Shown: in pieces, positions 1 to 10,200 of the stretch | Layout: the number at the start of each line of letters is the position of its first letter | Position numbering within the stretch: position 1 is the stretch's first letter | From: Bufo bufo | Taxonomy: Eukaryota > Chordata > Amphibia > Anura > Bufonidae | Direction of reading: 5' to 3' | NCBI RefSeq assembly: GCF_905171765.1 | Contig: NC_053392.1 | Span: forward strand, 501,748,556-501,812,555 | Length of the DNA: 64,000 nucleotides | Made by a program: the position numbers and the translations under genes | The notes under the pieces: generated by a model | Databases searched by the model: none | Seen by the model: only the letters and a program-made list of their open reading frames with translations | What the model was told of the DNA's origin: nothing

Positions 1-232
1 TTCGAGAATTCGCGAATATTTAGAATATAGTGCTATATATTCGTATTCGTGAATAGTGTTGAATATTCTAATTGCGAATTTATCACGAATATATTACATA
101 GCCGATTTTTGCAATCAAGTAAACAATAACTAGAGATCACGAATTCTCAAATTTGGGAATTTATGGTGAATATTCGGCAAAAAATTTGCGAAATATCGCG
201 AATTCAAATATTGCCTATGACGCTCATCACTA
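1..232. mobile_element. hAT-type MITE, terminal part (start lies outside the window)
   Basis: AT-rich segment with many overlapping GAATATTCG-like words, ending CGCTCATCACTA. Read in reverse this is TAGTGATGAGCG, the same terminus as the complete MITE at 29898-30189, which has an 8-bp target duplication. The other end is cut off by the window edge. No coding capacity. Confidence 0.7.
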
Positions 233-719
233 GTGTTGAGCAAATCGAAGTATCCAAAGTGGACTTCGATCCAAATTTCAGAAAAAATACAATGTGCCGC
301 AAAGCCGAATTTCCTTGTTCTTCATGGTAACAAATCAATTTTTCCTGAAATGGCGGTAAAAAAAAATATATAAATACTCACCTCATCCATTTGCACACGA
401 AAAGGAGGTCCTAGCCATCTATATTGCAAAAACCGTGATCACGTCACCGCGTGAGATTTCACACAGTATTTACAATCAAGATGGCCAAGATTAGCCACTG
501 AAAGGCCTCAATTTTAATCTCAAATGCCATGATTAGCAATGAACATGGCATCTGAGGGGTTCAATGAAGGGGGGCGGCGCAATCACCATTCCCTATCATT
601 GTGACCACTAGATGCAAAGGAATGCTCTTTGTGACAAAATAATTAGTCACTAATCGAATTTCTTTGTGAAATTCGGTGAAGCAGCCGAATAGAATTTTTC
701 ATAATGTCACTCATCTCTA
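231..719. mobile_element. hAT-type MITE fused to the preceding one
   Basis: Starts TAGTGTTGAGCAAATC and ends CACTCATCTCTA, whose reverse complement is TAGAGATGAGTG, so the termini are inverted. It shares the bases TA (231-232) with the end of the preceding MITE, so no independent target duplication is visible on the left. The interior has no open frame of note. The minisatellite resumes directly at 720. Confidence 0.6.
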
Positions 720-1063
720 AGCATGACTACTGTGAAGAGCGAACTAAGGGGTTGGTTGTTTTACTACAAAGGGGGCACAAAGGGGGCATAACTACTCTGT
801 GGGGAACAATGGGGGCATGACTACTGTGTGAGGGCACAAAGGGGGCATGAGTACTGCTTGGGGCACAAACAGGGCATATCTACTGTGAACAGGGCCCTAA
901 GGAAACATTCTACTGTGAAGTGGGCATAACTACTGTGTTGGGGCACAAAGGGTGAATTCTACTTAAAAGCGGGCACTAAAGGGGGAATAAAATGTATGTG
1001 AGGGCACTAAGGGTGCATTCTACTCTGAATGGGTACTAAAGATGAATAACAATTGTTTAGGCG
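720..1063. repeat. Minisatellite, segment 1 ('gggggcacaaagggggcataactactgtg')
   Basis: Degenerate tandem units of roughly 30-35 bp alternating gggcac(a/t)aag and ggcat(a/g)actactgtg. The same repeat continues at 9298-9638 and 10141-10200, which shows that the 8.2 kb hAT and the solo LTR were inserted into one original array. The last 8 bases, tttaggcg (1056-1063), are the hAT target duplication. Confidence 0.85.
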
Positions 1064-1305
1064 TAGGGATGAGCGAACCCGAACTGTATAGTTCGGGTTC
1101 GTACCAAATTTTGAGGTGTCCGTGACACGGACCCGAACCCGAACATTTTCGTAAAAGTCCGGGTTCGGCGCTTTCTTGGCGCTTTTTGAAAGGCTGCAAA
1201 GCAGCCAATCAACAAGCGTCATACTACTTGCCCAAAGAGGCCATCACAGCCTTGCCTACTATTGGCATGGCTGTGATTGGCCAGTGCAGCATGTGACCCA
1301 GCCTC

Positions 1306-1313
1306 TATATAAG
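1306..1313 (+). promoter_or_regulatory. TATA box of the hAT promoter
   Basis: TATATAAG sits about 30 bp downstream of a GATTGG (inverted CCAAT) motif at 1274-1279, inside the hAT and upstream of the transposase. The related hAT ends at 42892 and 50700 carry equivalent TATA boxes, which supports the reading. The start site itself is not determined. Confidence 0.55.
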
Positions 1314-1573
1314 CTTGGGTCACGTAGCGCTGCACGTCACTCTGCTGATTCAAGCATAGGGAGAGGTTGCTGCTGCGACGTTAGGGCGAGATTAGGCAGA
1401 TTAACTCCTCCAAAAGACTTAATTCAGTGATCGATCTCCAGCTGTGGATCATTGAAGTGCTGATATTGAATTGCTCACTTTTTTTAGGCTGCCCAGAGCG
1501 TTTTTATATCACTTTTTTCTGGGGTGATCGGCGGCCATTTTGTGGCTTGTGGTGCGCCAGCACAAGCTACCAC

Positions 1574-1873
1574 CAAGTGCATTTAACCATCAATAGTGTG
1601 GTTATTTTTTGCTATATCCTACATCAGCTGCAGGCTGAGCCTGTGTCACCCAAGTGCATTTAACCATCAACAGTGTGGTTATTTTTTGGCCATATACTAC
1701 ATCAGGTGCAGGCTGAGCCTGTGTCACCCAAGTTCATTTAGCCATCAACAGTGTGGTTATTTTTTGGCCATATACTACATCAGGTGCAGGCTGAGCCTGT
1801 GTCACCCAAGTGCATTTAACCATCAATAGTGTGGTTATTTTTTGGCCATATACTACATCAGGGGCAAGTTGAG
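1574..1873 (+). repeat. 78-bp tandem array in the hAT 5' region
   Basis: About four units starting caagtgcattt at 1574, 1651, 1729 and 1807 (spacing 77-78 bp), each with tgtggttattttttggccat and ctgagcctgtgtcaccc. It lies between the promoter and the 294-bp array. 78 is a multiple of three, so short frames run through the units, but I see no reason to call them protein-coding. Confidence 0.85.
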
Positions 1874-2905
1874 CCTGTCACCCAGCGCCTAAAAAATAGC
1901 CCTGACATTTATATTCCTCCAAATCAGTACTGTTTTAGCTGGTCAAGTTATTTGTAGTGACCGTAAAAGCACAGTTTTTGTTCAGGGTTGAAAAACTATT
2001 CCCAAATTTGCCATACTCAAAATTTGTAGTTTCTGCTATATCAGGCCTACTTTAAATCTATCCCAAAAAGGGTATATTAGATTCAAGGTGCTGATAGTGT
2101 CATTCTGAAAAACTTAACACACACGCTACAGTGCAGATACAAGTCTAATTCTGTGATTAAAGGTATACCTGTCACCCAGCGCCTAAAAAATAGCCCTGAC
2201 ATTTATATTCCTCCAAATCAGTACTGTTTTAGCTGGTCAAATTATTTGTAGTGACCGTAAAAGCACAGTTTTTGTTCTGGGTTGAAAAACTATTCCCAAA
2301 TTTGCCATTCTCAAAATTAGTAGTTTCTGCTATATCAGGCCTACTTTAAATCTATCCCAAAAAGGGTATATTAGATTCAAGGTGCTGATAGTGTCATTCT
2401 GAAAAACTTAACACACACGCTACAGTGCAGATACAAGTCTAATACTGTGATTAAAGGTATACCTGTCACACAGCGCCTAAAAAATAGCCCTGACATTTAT
2501 ATTCCTCCAAATCAGTACTGTTTTAGCTGGTCAAGTTATTTGTAGTGACCGTAAAAGCACAGTTTTTGTTCTGGGTTGAAAAAGTATTCCCAAATTTGCC
2601 ATTTTCTAAATTAGTAGTTTCTGCTATATCAGGCCTACTTTAAATCTATCCCAAAAAGGGTATATTAGATTCAAGGTGCTGATAGTGTCATTCTGAAAAA
2701 CTTAACACACACGCTACAGTGCAGATACAAGTCTAATTCTGTGATTAAAGGTATACCTGTCACACAGCGCCTAAAAAATAGCCCTGACATTTATATTCCT
2801 CTAAATCAGTACTGTTTTAGCTGGTTATTTGTAGTGACCGTAAAAGCACAGTTTTTGTTCTGGGTTGAAAAACTATTCCCAAATTTGCCATTTTCAAAAT
2901 TGTGG
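1874..2905 (+). repeat. 294-bp tandem array upstream of the transposase
   Basis: Three full units and a partial fourth, starting cctgtcac at 1874, 2168, 2462 and 2756 (exact 294-bp spacing). Units are nearly identical; the last is truncated just before the transposase start codon region. The array occupies the position of a 5' leader or intron. Confidence 0.9.
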
Positions 2906-2917
2906 TGAACGGGAACA

Positions 2918-5900
2918 ATGAGGAAAACATCTAGTAAGGGACGCGGACGTGGACATGGTCGTGGTGGTGTTAGTGGACCCTCTGGTGCTGGTAGAGGACG
3001 TGGCCGTTCTGCCACAGCCACACGTCCTAGTGTACCAACTACCTCAGGTCCCAGTAGCCGCCAGAATTTACAGGGATATTTGGTGAGGCCCAATGCCGTT
3101 CTAAGGATGGTAAGGCCTGAGCAGGTACAGGCATTAGTCAATTGGGTGGCCGACAGTGCATCCAGCACGTTCACATTATCTCCCACCCAGTCTTCTGCAG
3201 AAAGCGCACAGATGGCGCATGAAAACCATGCCCATCAGTCTGTCACATCACCCCCATGCATATCAGGGAAACTGTCTGAGCCTCAAGTTATGCAGCAGTC
3301 TCTTATGCTGTTTGAAGACTCTGCTGCCAGGGTTTCCCAAGGGCATCCACCTAGCCCTTCCCCAGGGGTGGAAGAGATAGAATGCACTAACGCACAACCA
3401 CTTATGTTTCCTGATGATGAGGACATGGGAATACCACCTCAGCACGTCTCTGATGATGACGAAACACAGGTGCCAACTGCTGCGTCTTTCTGCAGTGTGC
3501 AGACTGAACAGGAGGTCAGGGATCAAGACTGGGTGGAAGACGATGCAGGGGATGATGAGGTCCTAGACCCCACATGGAATGAAGGTCGTGCCACTGACTT
3601 TCAGAGTTCGGAGGAAGAGGCAGTGGTGAGACCGTGCCAACAGCGTAGCAAAAGAGGGAGCAGTGGGCAAAATCAGAACACCCGCCGCCAAGAGACTCCG
3701 CCTGCTACTGACCGCCGCCATCTGGGACCGAGCACCCCAAAGGCAGCTTCAAGGAGTTCCCTGGCATGGCACTTCTTCAAACAATGTGCTGACGACAAGA
3801 CCCGAGTGGTTTGCACGCTGTGCCATCAGAGCCTGAAGCGAGGCATTAACGTTCTGAACCTTAGCACAACCTGCATGACCAGGCACCTGTATGCAAAGCA
3901 TGAACTGCAGTGGAGTAAACACCTTAAAAACAAGGAAGTCACTCAGGCTCCCCCTGCTACCTCTTCTGCTGCTGCCGCCTCGGCCTCTTCTGCTGCTGCA
4001 GCCTCGGCCTCTTCCTCCGCCTCTGGAGGAACGTTGGCACCTGCCGCCCAGCAAACATGGGATGTACCACCAACACCACCACCTGCGTCACCAAGCATCT
4101 CAACCATGTCACACGGCAGCGTTCAGCTCTCCATCTCACAAACATTTGAGAGAAAGCGTAAATTCCCACCTAGCCACCCTCGATCCCTGGCCCTGAATGC
4201 CAGCGTTTCTAAACTACTGGCCTATGAAATGCTGTCATTTAGGCTGGTGGACACAGACAGCTTCAAACAGCTCATGTCGCTTGCTGTCCCACAGTATGTT
4301 GTTCCCAGCCGCCACTACTTCTCCAAGAGAGCCGTGCCTTCCCTGCACAACCAAGTGTCCGATAAAATCAAGTGTGCACTGCGCAACGCCATCTGTGGTA
4401 AGGTCCACCTAACCACAGATACGTGGACCAGTAAGCACGGCCAGGGACGCTATATCTCCCTAACTGCACACTGGGTAAATGTAGTGGCGGCTGGGCCCCA
4501 GGCGGAGAGCTGTTTGGCGCACGTCCTTCCGCCGCCAAGGATCGCAGGGCAACATTCTTTGCCTCCTGTCTCCTCCTCCTCCTACTCAGCTTCCTCCTCC
4601 TCTTCTTCCACCTGCTCATCCAGTCAGCCACACACCTTCACCACCAACTTCAGCACAGCCCGGGGTAAACGTCAGCAGGCCGTTCTGAAACTCATTTGTT
4701 TGGGGGACAGGCCCCACACCGCACAGGAGTTGTGGCGGGGTATAGAACAACAGACCGACGAGTGGTTGCTGCCGGTGAGCCTCAAGCCGGCCTGGTGGTG
4801 TGCGATAATGGGCGAAATCTCGTTGCAGCTCTGGGACTAGCCGGTTTGACGCACATCCCTTGCCTGGCGCATGTGCTGAATTTGGTGGTGCAGAAGTTCA
4901 TTCGCAACTACCCCGACATGTCAGAGCTGCTGCATAAAGTGCGGGCCGTCTGTTCGCGCTTCCGGCGTTCACACCCTGCCGCTGCTCGCCTGTCTGCGCT
5001 ACAGCGTAACTTCGGCCTTCCCGTTCACCGCCTCATATGCGACGTGCCCACCAGGTGGAACTCCACCTTGCACATGCTGGACAGACTGTGCGAGCAGCAG
5101 CAGGCCATAGTGGAGTTTCAGCTGCAGCACGCACGGGTCAGTCGCACTGCGGAACAGCACCACTTCACCACCAATGACTGGGCCTCCATGCGAGACCTGT
5201 ATGCCCTGTTGCGCTGTTTCAAGTACTCCACCAACATGGCCAGTGGCGATGACGCCGTTATCAGCGTTACAATACCACTTCTATGTCTCCTTGAGAAAAC
5301 ACTTAGGGCGATGATGGAAGAGGAGGTGGCCCAGGAGGAAGAGGAGGAAGAGGGGTCATTTTTAGCACTTTCAGGCCAGTCTCTTCGAAGTGACTCAGAG
5401 GGAGATTTTTTGCAACAGCAGAGGCCAGGTACAAATGTGGCCAGACAGGGCCCACTACTGGAGGAGGACGAGGATGAGGAGGAGGTGGAGGAGGATGAGG
5501 ATGAAGCATGTTCACAGCGGGGTGGCACCCAAAGCAGCTCGGGCCCATCACTGGTGCGTGGCTGGGGGGAAACACAGGACGATGACGATACGCCTACCAC
5601 AGAGGACAGCTTGTCCTTACCTCTGGGCAGCCTGGCACACATGAGCGACTACATGCTGCAGTGCCTGCGCAACGACAGCAGAGTTGCCCACATTTTAACG
5701 TGTGCGGACTACTGGGTTGCCACCCTGCTGGATCCCCGGTACAAAGACAATGTGCCCACCTTACTTCCTACACTGGAGCGTGATAGGAAGATGCGCGAGT
5801 ACAAGCGCACGTTGGTAGACGCGCTACTGAGAGCATTCCCAAATGTCACAGGGGAACCAAATGTCACAGGGGAACCAGTGTCCGGTCCCTGCGCTAGGAG

Positions 5901-5928
5901 TCAGGGTAAGACGACCTACTCCTCCTAG
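2918..5928 (+). pseudogene. hAT transposase, BED finger plus catalytic region (frameshifted)
   Basis: Transposase that would bind the element ends and cut by a DDE mechanism. The first frame (2918-4840) opens with an Arg/Gly-rich tail, then an acidic region, then a BED zinc finger around residues 280-335 (aromatic WHFF, CTLC pair, HLYAKH). A Ser/Pro-rich linker and the motif TTDTWTSKHGQGRY, holding the first catalytic Asp, follow. The frame is lost near 4770. The next frame (ending at 5928) carries VVCDNGRN (second Asp), CLAHVLNLVV, TRWNSTLHML, a long Glu/Asp run and LLDPRYKD. Both parts are typical of ZBED-like hAT transposases. The start at 2918 is the first ATG after the 294-bp array. The gene is inactive here: frameshift, stop at 5926, and about 80 residues expected before the C-terminal dimerisation motif are not recognisable. 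Confidence 0.9.
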
Positions 5929-6023
5929 GCACGGAGGAGCAGGAGTCTCAATGGCCAAGCTGTTGGGAAAAGGGGAACTCATACAGCCTTACGGGAATGA
6001 CAGGCAAACTATTAGTTCCACCA

Positions 6024-6942
6024 ACCTGTCACAGCCTTGCTGACTGGATCCCTGCGCAAACAGGAATCCAGAACCGTAAGCTGCACCAAACACATAGAAA
6101 GGTCCCAACAGAACATAACATACAACATCAACACACAGCAGACATAAACAAAAGGACAATATCTTTATGACCACAGGGGTGGCTCTCACTGGCAGATAGT
6201 AACACAGGCGGCTGCTCCAGCAAGCATGGCTGAAACAACCCACAGAGCCATGCTAACAGTGAGGCTATATAGGCCAGGAAGCCACACCCCACAGTCGGAC
6301 ACACCCAGTGACACACACACACACTGGGAAGGAAGTTAACCCTTCCAACACCCGGGAAGGGAAAACACAACATTAAAGGGAAAGTGTCCAAGAGTAGCAA
6401 CCCACTGTGGTTGTTGCCGCTGGCCACGACATGGGTGGCAACCGTGTCCTGGGGAATAGCCCAGAGCCCGGGACACTGCCACCACATGTACAGACAGCCA
6501 AACGTTGCCACGGGCAACCACAGTGCAGGAAAAGTGTCAGTGCACACAACACACTACACAGAGTGCACACAGACAAACAACACAGTGAACACAATACACA
6601 CACACCTAACATAGGGGTTGCTAGGTGCAACCGCATGCACAGCAGGAAAGCTGCCACAAGCAAGCGTTGTCAGCGGCAACCACAGGTGAGGCAAATACCA
6701 CTGCCCTCACCTGTGATTGACGACAAAACCAAACCGCTGACAATCCCATGCGGTTGAAGAGTCACGGTCATAGCCATGGCCGTGACACCAGCGTTTTGTC
6801 TGAACATGTATTCAGCACGGCAGGGGGCGTCATTACAGACAAACGCAGCCGCCTGTCTACAGCCAATGTGGACAAGCTGACGTTCATAAAAATGAACCAG
6901 GCATGGATCCCACAGGACCTGTCCATCCCTTGTGCAGATTAG
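6024..6942 (+). pseudogene. hAT transposase C-terminal dimerisation region, split by a solo LTR
   Basis: After the insertion at 6027-6787 the hAT frame resumes at 6790 with SVLSEHVFSTAGGVITDKRS and continues to KMNQAWIPQDL, ending at a stop at 6940-6942. This is the standard C-terminal hAT dimerisation block. The codon before the insertion (6024-6026) belongs to the same frame, so the LTR landed between codons of an existing transposase gene. The equivalent block is seen in the other hAT copy near 40020-40160. Confidence 0.85.
6027..6787 (-). mobile_element. Solo LTR inside the hAT transposase
   Basis: Begins TGTCACAGCC and ends GGCCGTGACA, that is TG...CA with short inverted ends, 761 bp, no coding domain. 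Read on the minus strand it has GGGTGTGGC followed about 15 bp later by CTATATAG, as in the LTR at 53771-54792, suggesting that orientation. The target duplication is not clean: only CC is repeated on both sides (ACC if the terminal A is excluded). Most likely a solo LTR left by recombination between the two LTRs of a retrotransposon. Confidence 0.7.
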
Positions 6943-7059
6943 ACATTAACTACCTCCCCTTAACAATATATTATTGTACTCCAGGGCACTTCCTCATTCA
7001 ATCCTATTTTTATTTTCATTTTACCATTATATTGCGGGGCAACCCAAAGTTGAATGAAC
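6943..7059 (+). other. hAT 3' untranslated segment
   Basis: Unique AT-rich sequence between the transposase stop and the 141-bp array. It ends caacccaaagttgaatgaac. I see no AATAAA signal in it. Confidence 0.5.
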
Positions 7060-8995
7060 CTCTCCTCTGTCTGGGTGCCGGGGCCTAAATATGTGACAGT
7101 GGCCTGTTCCAGTGGTGGGTGACGTGAAGCCTGATTCTCTGCTATGACATGAAGACTGATTCTGTGCTGACATGAAGCCAGATTCTCTGTTACGGGACCT
7201 CTCTCCTCTGTCTGGTTGCCGGGGCCTAAATATGTGACAGTGGCCTGTTCCAGTGGTGGGTGACGTGAAGCCTGATTCTCTGCTATGACATGAAGACTGA
7301 TTCTGTGCTGACATGAAGCCAGATTCTCTGTTACGGGACCTCTCTCCTCTGTCTGGGTGCCGGGGCCTAAATATGTGACAGTGGCCTGTTCCAGTGGTGG
7401 GTGACGTGAAGCCTGATTCTCTGCTATGACATGAAGACTGATTCTGTGCTGACATGAAGCCAGATTATCTGTTACGGGACCTCTCTCCTCTGTCTGGGTG
7501 CCGGAGCCTAAATATGTGACAGTGGCCTGTTCCAGTGGTGGGTGACGTGAAGCCTGATTTTCTGCTATAACATGAAGACTGATTCTGTGCTGACATTAAG
7601 CCAGATTCTCTGTTACGGGACCTCTCTCCTCTGCCTGGGTGCCTGGGCCTAAATATGTGACAGTGGCCTGTTCCAGTGGTGGGTGACGTGAAGCCTGATT
7701 CTCTGCTATGACATGAAGACTGATTCTGTGCTGACATGAAGCCAGATTCTCTGTTACGGGACCTCTCTCCTCTGTCTGGGTGCCGGGGCCTAAATATGTG
7801 ACAGTGGCCTGTTCCAGTGGTGGGTGACGTGAAGCCTGATTCTCTGCTATGACATGAAGACTGATTCTGTGCTGACATGAAGCCAGATTCTCTGTTACGG
7901 GACCTCTCTCCTCTGTCTGGTTGCCGGGGCCTAAATATGTGACAGTGGCCTGTTCCAGTGGTGGGTGACGTGAAGCCTGATTCTCTGCTATGACATGAAG
8001 ACTGATTCTGTGCTGACATGAAGCCAGATTCTCTGTTACGGGACCTCTCTCCTCTGTCTGGGTGCCGGGGCCTAAATATGTGACAGTGGCCTGTTCCAGT
8101 GGTGGGTGACGTGAAGCCTGATTCTCTGCTATGACATGAAGACTGATTCTGTGCTGACATGAAGCCAGATTATCTGTTACGGGACCTCTCTCCTCTGTCT
8201 GGGTGCCGGAGCCTAAATATGTGACAGTGGCCTGTTCCAGTGGTGGGTGACGTGAAGCCTGATTTTCTGCTATAACATGAAGACTGATTCTGTGCTGACA
8301 TTAAGCCAGATTCTCTGTTACGGGACCTCTCTCCTCTGCCTGGGTGCCTGGGCCTAAATATGTGACAGTGGCCTGTTCCAGTGGTGGGTGACGTGAAGCC
8401 TGATTCTCTGCTATGACATGAAGACTGATTCTGTGCTGACATGAAGCCAGATTCTCTGTTACGGGACCTCTCTCCTCTGTCTGGGTGCCGGGGCCTAAAT
8501 ATGTGACAGTGGCCTGTTCCAGTGGTGGGTGACGTGAAGCCTGATTCTCTGCTATGACATGAAGACTGATTCTGTGCTGACATGAAGCCAGATTCTCTGT
8601 TACGGGACCTCTCTCCTCTGCCTGGGTGCCTGGGCCTAAATATGTGACAGTGGCCTGTTCCAGTGGTGGGTGACGTGAAGCCTGATTCTCTGCTATGACA
8701 TAAAGACTGATTCTCTGCTGACATGAAGCCAGATTCTCTGTTACGGGACCTCTCTCCTCTGTCTGGGTGCCGGGGCCTAAATATGTGACAGTGGCCTGTT
8801 CCAGTGGTGGGTGACGTGAAGCCTGATTCTCTGCTATGACATGAAGACTGATTCTCTGCTGACATGAAGCCAGATTCTCTGCTATGGCATGAAGAGACTG
8901 ATTCTCTGCTGACATGAAGCCACATTCTCTGCTATGGCATGAAGAGACTGATTCTCTGCTGACGTGATGCCAGATTCTCTTCTATGGGACTTCTG
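7060..8995. repeat. 141-bp satellite array in the hAT 3' region, with higher-order duplication
   Basis: About 13 units of 141 bp (for example ctctgtctgggtgcc at 7065, 7206 and 7347) containing ggcctaaatatgtgacagtg and gcctgattctctgctatgac. A run of variant units carrying ccggagcc, gattttctgctataac and gacattaagcc occurs at about 7462-7640 and again at about 8169-8350, that is 705 bp or five units apart, so a block was duplicated as a whole. The last units shorten to about 54 bp near 8880. Because 141 is 3 x 47, two minus-strand frames stay open through the array; these look incidental. Confidence 0.93.
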
Positions 8996-9289
8996 TCCAA
9001 TTGATATTGGTTAATTTTTATTTTTTTTATTTTTATTTTAATTCATTTCCCTATCCACATTTGTTTGCAGGGGATTTACCTACATGTTGCTGCCTTTTGC
9101 AGCCCTCTAGCTCTTTCCTGGGCTGTTTTACAGCCTTTTTAGTGCCGAAAAGTTCGGGTCCCCATTGACTTCAATGGGGTTCGGGTTCGGGACGAAGTTC
9201 GGGTCGGGTTCGGATCCCGAACCCGAACATTTCCGGGAAGTTCGGCCGAACTTCTCGAACCCGAACATCCAGGAGTTCGCTCAACTCTA
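8996..9289 (+). other. hAT right subterminal region
   Basis: T-rich tract, then a region with repeated ttcgggt and cccgaac words leading into the right terminus. Subterminal repeats of this kind are usual transposase-binding sites in hAT elements; that role is inferred. Confidence 0.6.
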
Positions 9290-9638
9290 TTTAGGCGCAC
9301 TAGGGGAGCATGACTACTGCGAAGGGGACACAAGGGGTCATTCTATGTGTGGGGACACTAAGGAGACAAGACCACTGTTTTGAGGCACTATAGCACAAAG
9401 GCATGACTACTGTGTGGGGGAACAAAGCGGGCCTAACTACTGTGAAAGGGGCAGTAAGGTGGAATAACGAATGTATGGGGAACTAAAGAAAATAACTACT
9501 ATGTTTGGTCACTAAGAAGGCATAACTACTGGTTGGGGGCCCTATGGCACTAAGGAGGCATGACTGCTGTGTGGGGGCACAAAGGAGGCATAACTACTTT
9601 AAAGGGGCACTAAGTGAGCATGACTACTGTGTCAGGGC
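9290..9638. repeat. Minisatellite, segment 2
   Basis: Starts with the right copy of the 8-bp hAT target duplication and continues the ggcatgactactgtg repeat seen before 1063. Ends with gggc (9635-9638), the left target duplication of the next insertion. Confidence 0.85.
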
Positions 9639-10140
9639 TGTGAGGGATTAGCTCTATCTCTGTGGGTTTCGGTCACAGATATCTCGCTGAAAACCGTTTT
9701 CCAGTCCAAACAGTGCATTTATTTTGGCATACCAGCAATACCAGAACAACGATACAATAAACAAACACCTGCCCAGCTGGGCTCTAACTAAACATACAAT
9801 ACAATCCCTGACTCACCTATACAGTGCTGCTTAGCTACAGTGTCAGACCCGGCTTCCTCAGCCAAGCGTATACCAGCCCCCAGGCTGTAACACGGTCAGT
9901 CTAGGCTATTTCCCAGCCTCATGGTTTCTCAGCCAAGCCCGGCTGAAACCACACATCCAGAGCCTCACCTGGCCTCTGGTTGTAACCACAGCCCCAACCG
10001 ACAGTCTGGGATGGGTTTTTACTCCCCAGTAATGATTGTGGCACCTGGTGCTGCCTCAGACCTGCTGATTGACGGGAAAGAGATGGAAAAACCTGCCATA
10101 CACCTCCCCTAATAGCCATGAGGCCTGTCACTGCCTCACA
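9639..10140 (-). mobile_element. Solo LTR in the minisatellite, 502 bp
   Basis: Starts TGTGAGGGAT and ends TGCCTCACA, so TG...CA with inverted ends, flanked by an exact 4-bp duplication gggc (9635-9638 and 10141-10144). No coding domain. An AATAAA on the minus strand (plus-strand tttatt at about 9718-9723) would be the poly(A) signal if the LTR is read in reverse, which sets the tentative orientation. Confidence 0.85.
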
Positions 10141-10200
10141 GGGCATAAAGAAGCATAACTACTGTGTGGTGCACTAAGGGACATACAGTACCCAGACCGC
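10141..10200. repeat. Minisatellite, segment 3
   Basis: Short remainder of the same array (gggcataaagaagcataactactgtg) after the solo LTR. Confidence 0.75.

Larger units (their letters stand above)
1064..9289 (+). mobile_element. BED-finger hAT DNA transposon, 8.2 kb, complete ends
   Basis: Left end TAGGGATGAGCGAACCC and right end GAGTTCGCTCAACTCTA are imperfect inverted repeats. They are flanked by an exact 8-bp target duplication tttaggcg (1056-1063 and 9290-9297), the hallmark of hAT elements. Subterminal DNA is full of TTCGGG and CCCGAA words. From left to right it holds a promoter region, a 78-bp array, a 294-bp array, a broken transposase gene with a solo LTR inside it, a 141-bp array and the right subterminal region. 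It is unusually long for a hAT because of the arrays. The transposase is frameshifted and interrupted, so this copy cannot supply its own enzyme. Confidence 0.93.

Noticed and set aside
3749..5642. Antisense frames opposite the hAT transposase (Ser- and Pro-rich)
   Set aside because: They mirror Glu/Asp-rich and low-complexity stretches of the real coding strand.
7027..8925. Long minus-strand open frames of 142-251 codons
   Set aside because: They are products of the 141-bp satellite with unit length divisible by three; overlapping open frames exist in two phases and no known domain is present.
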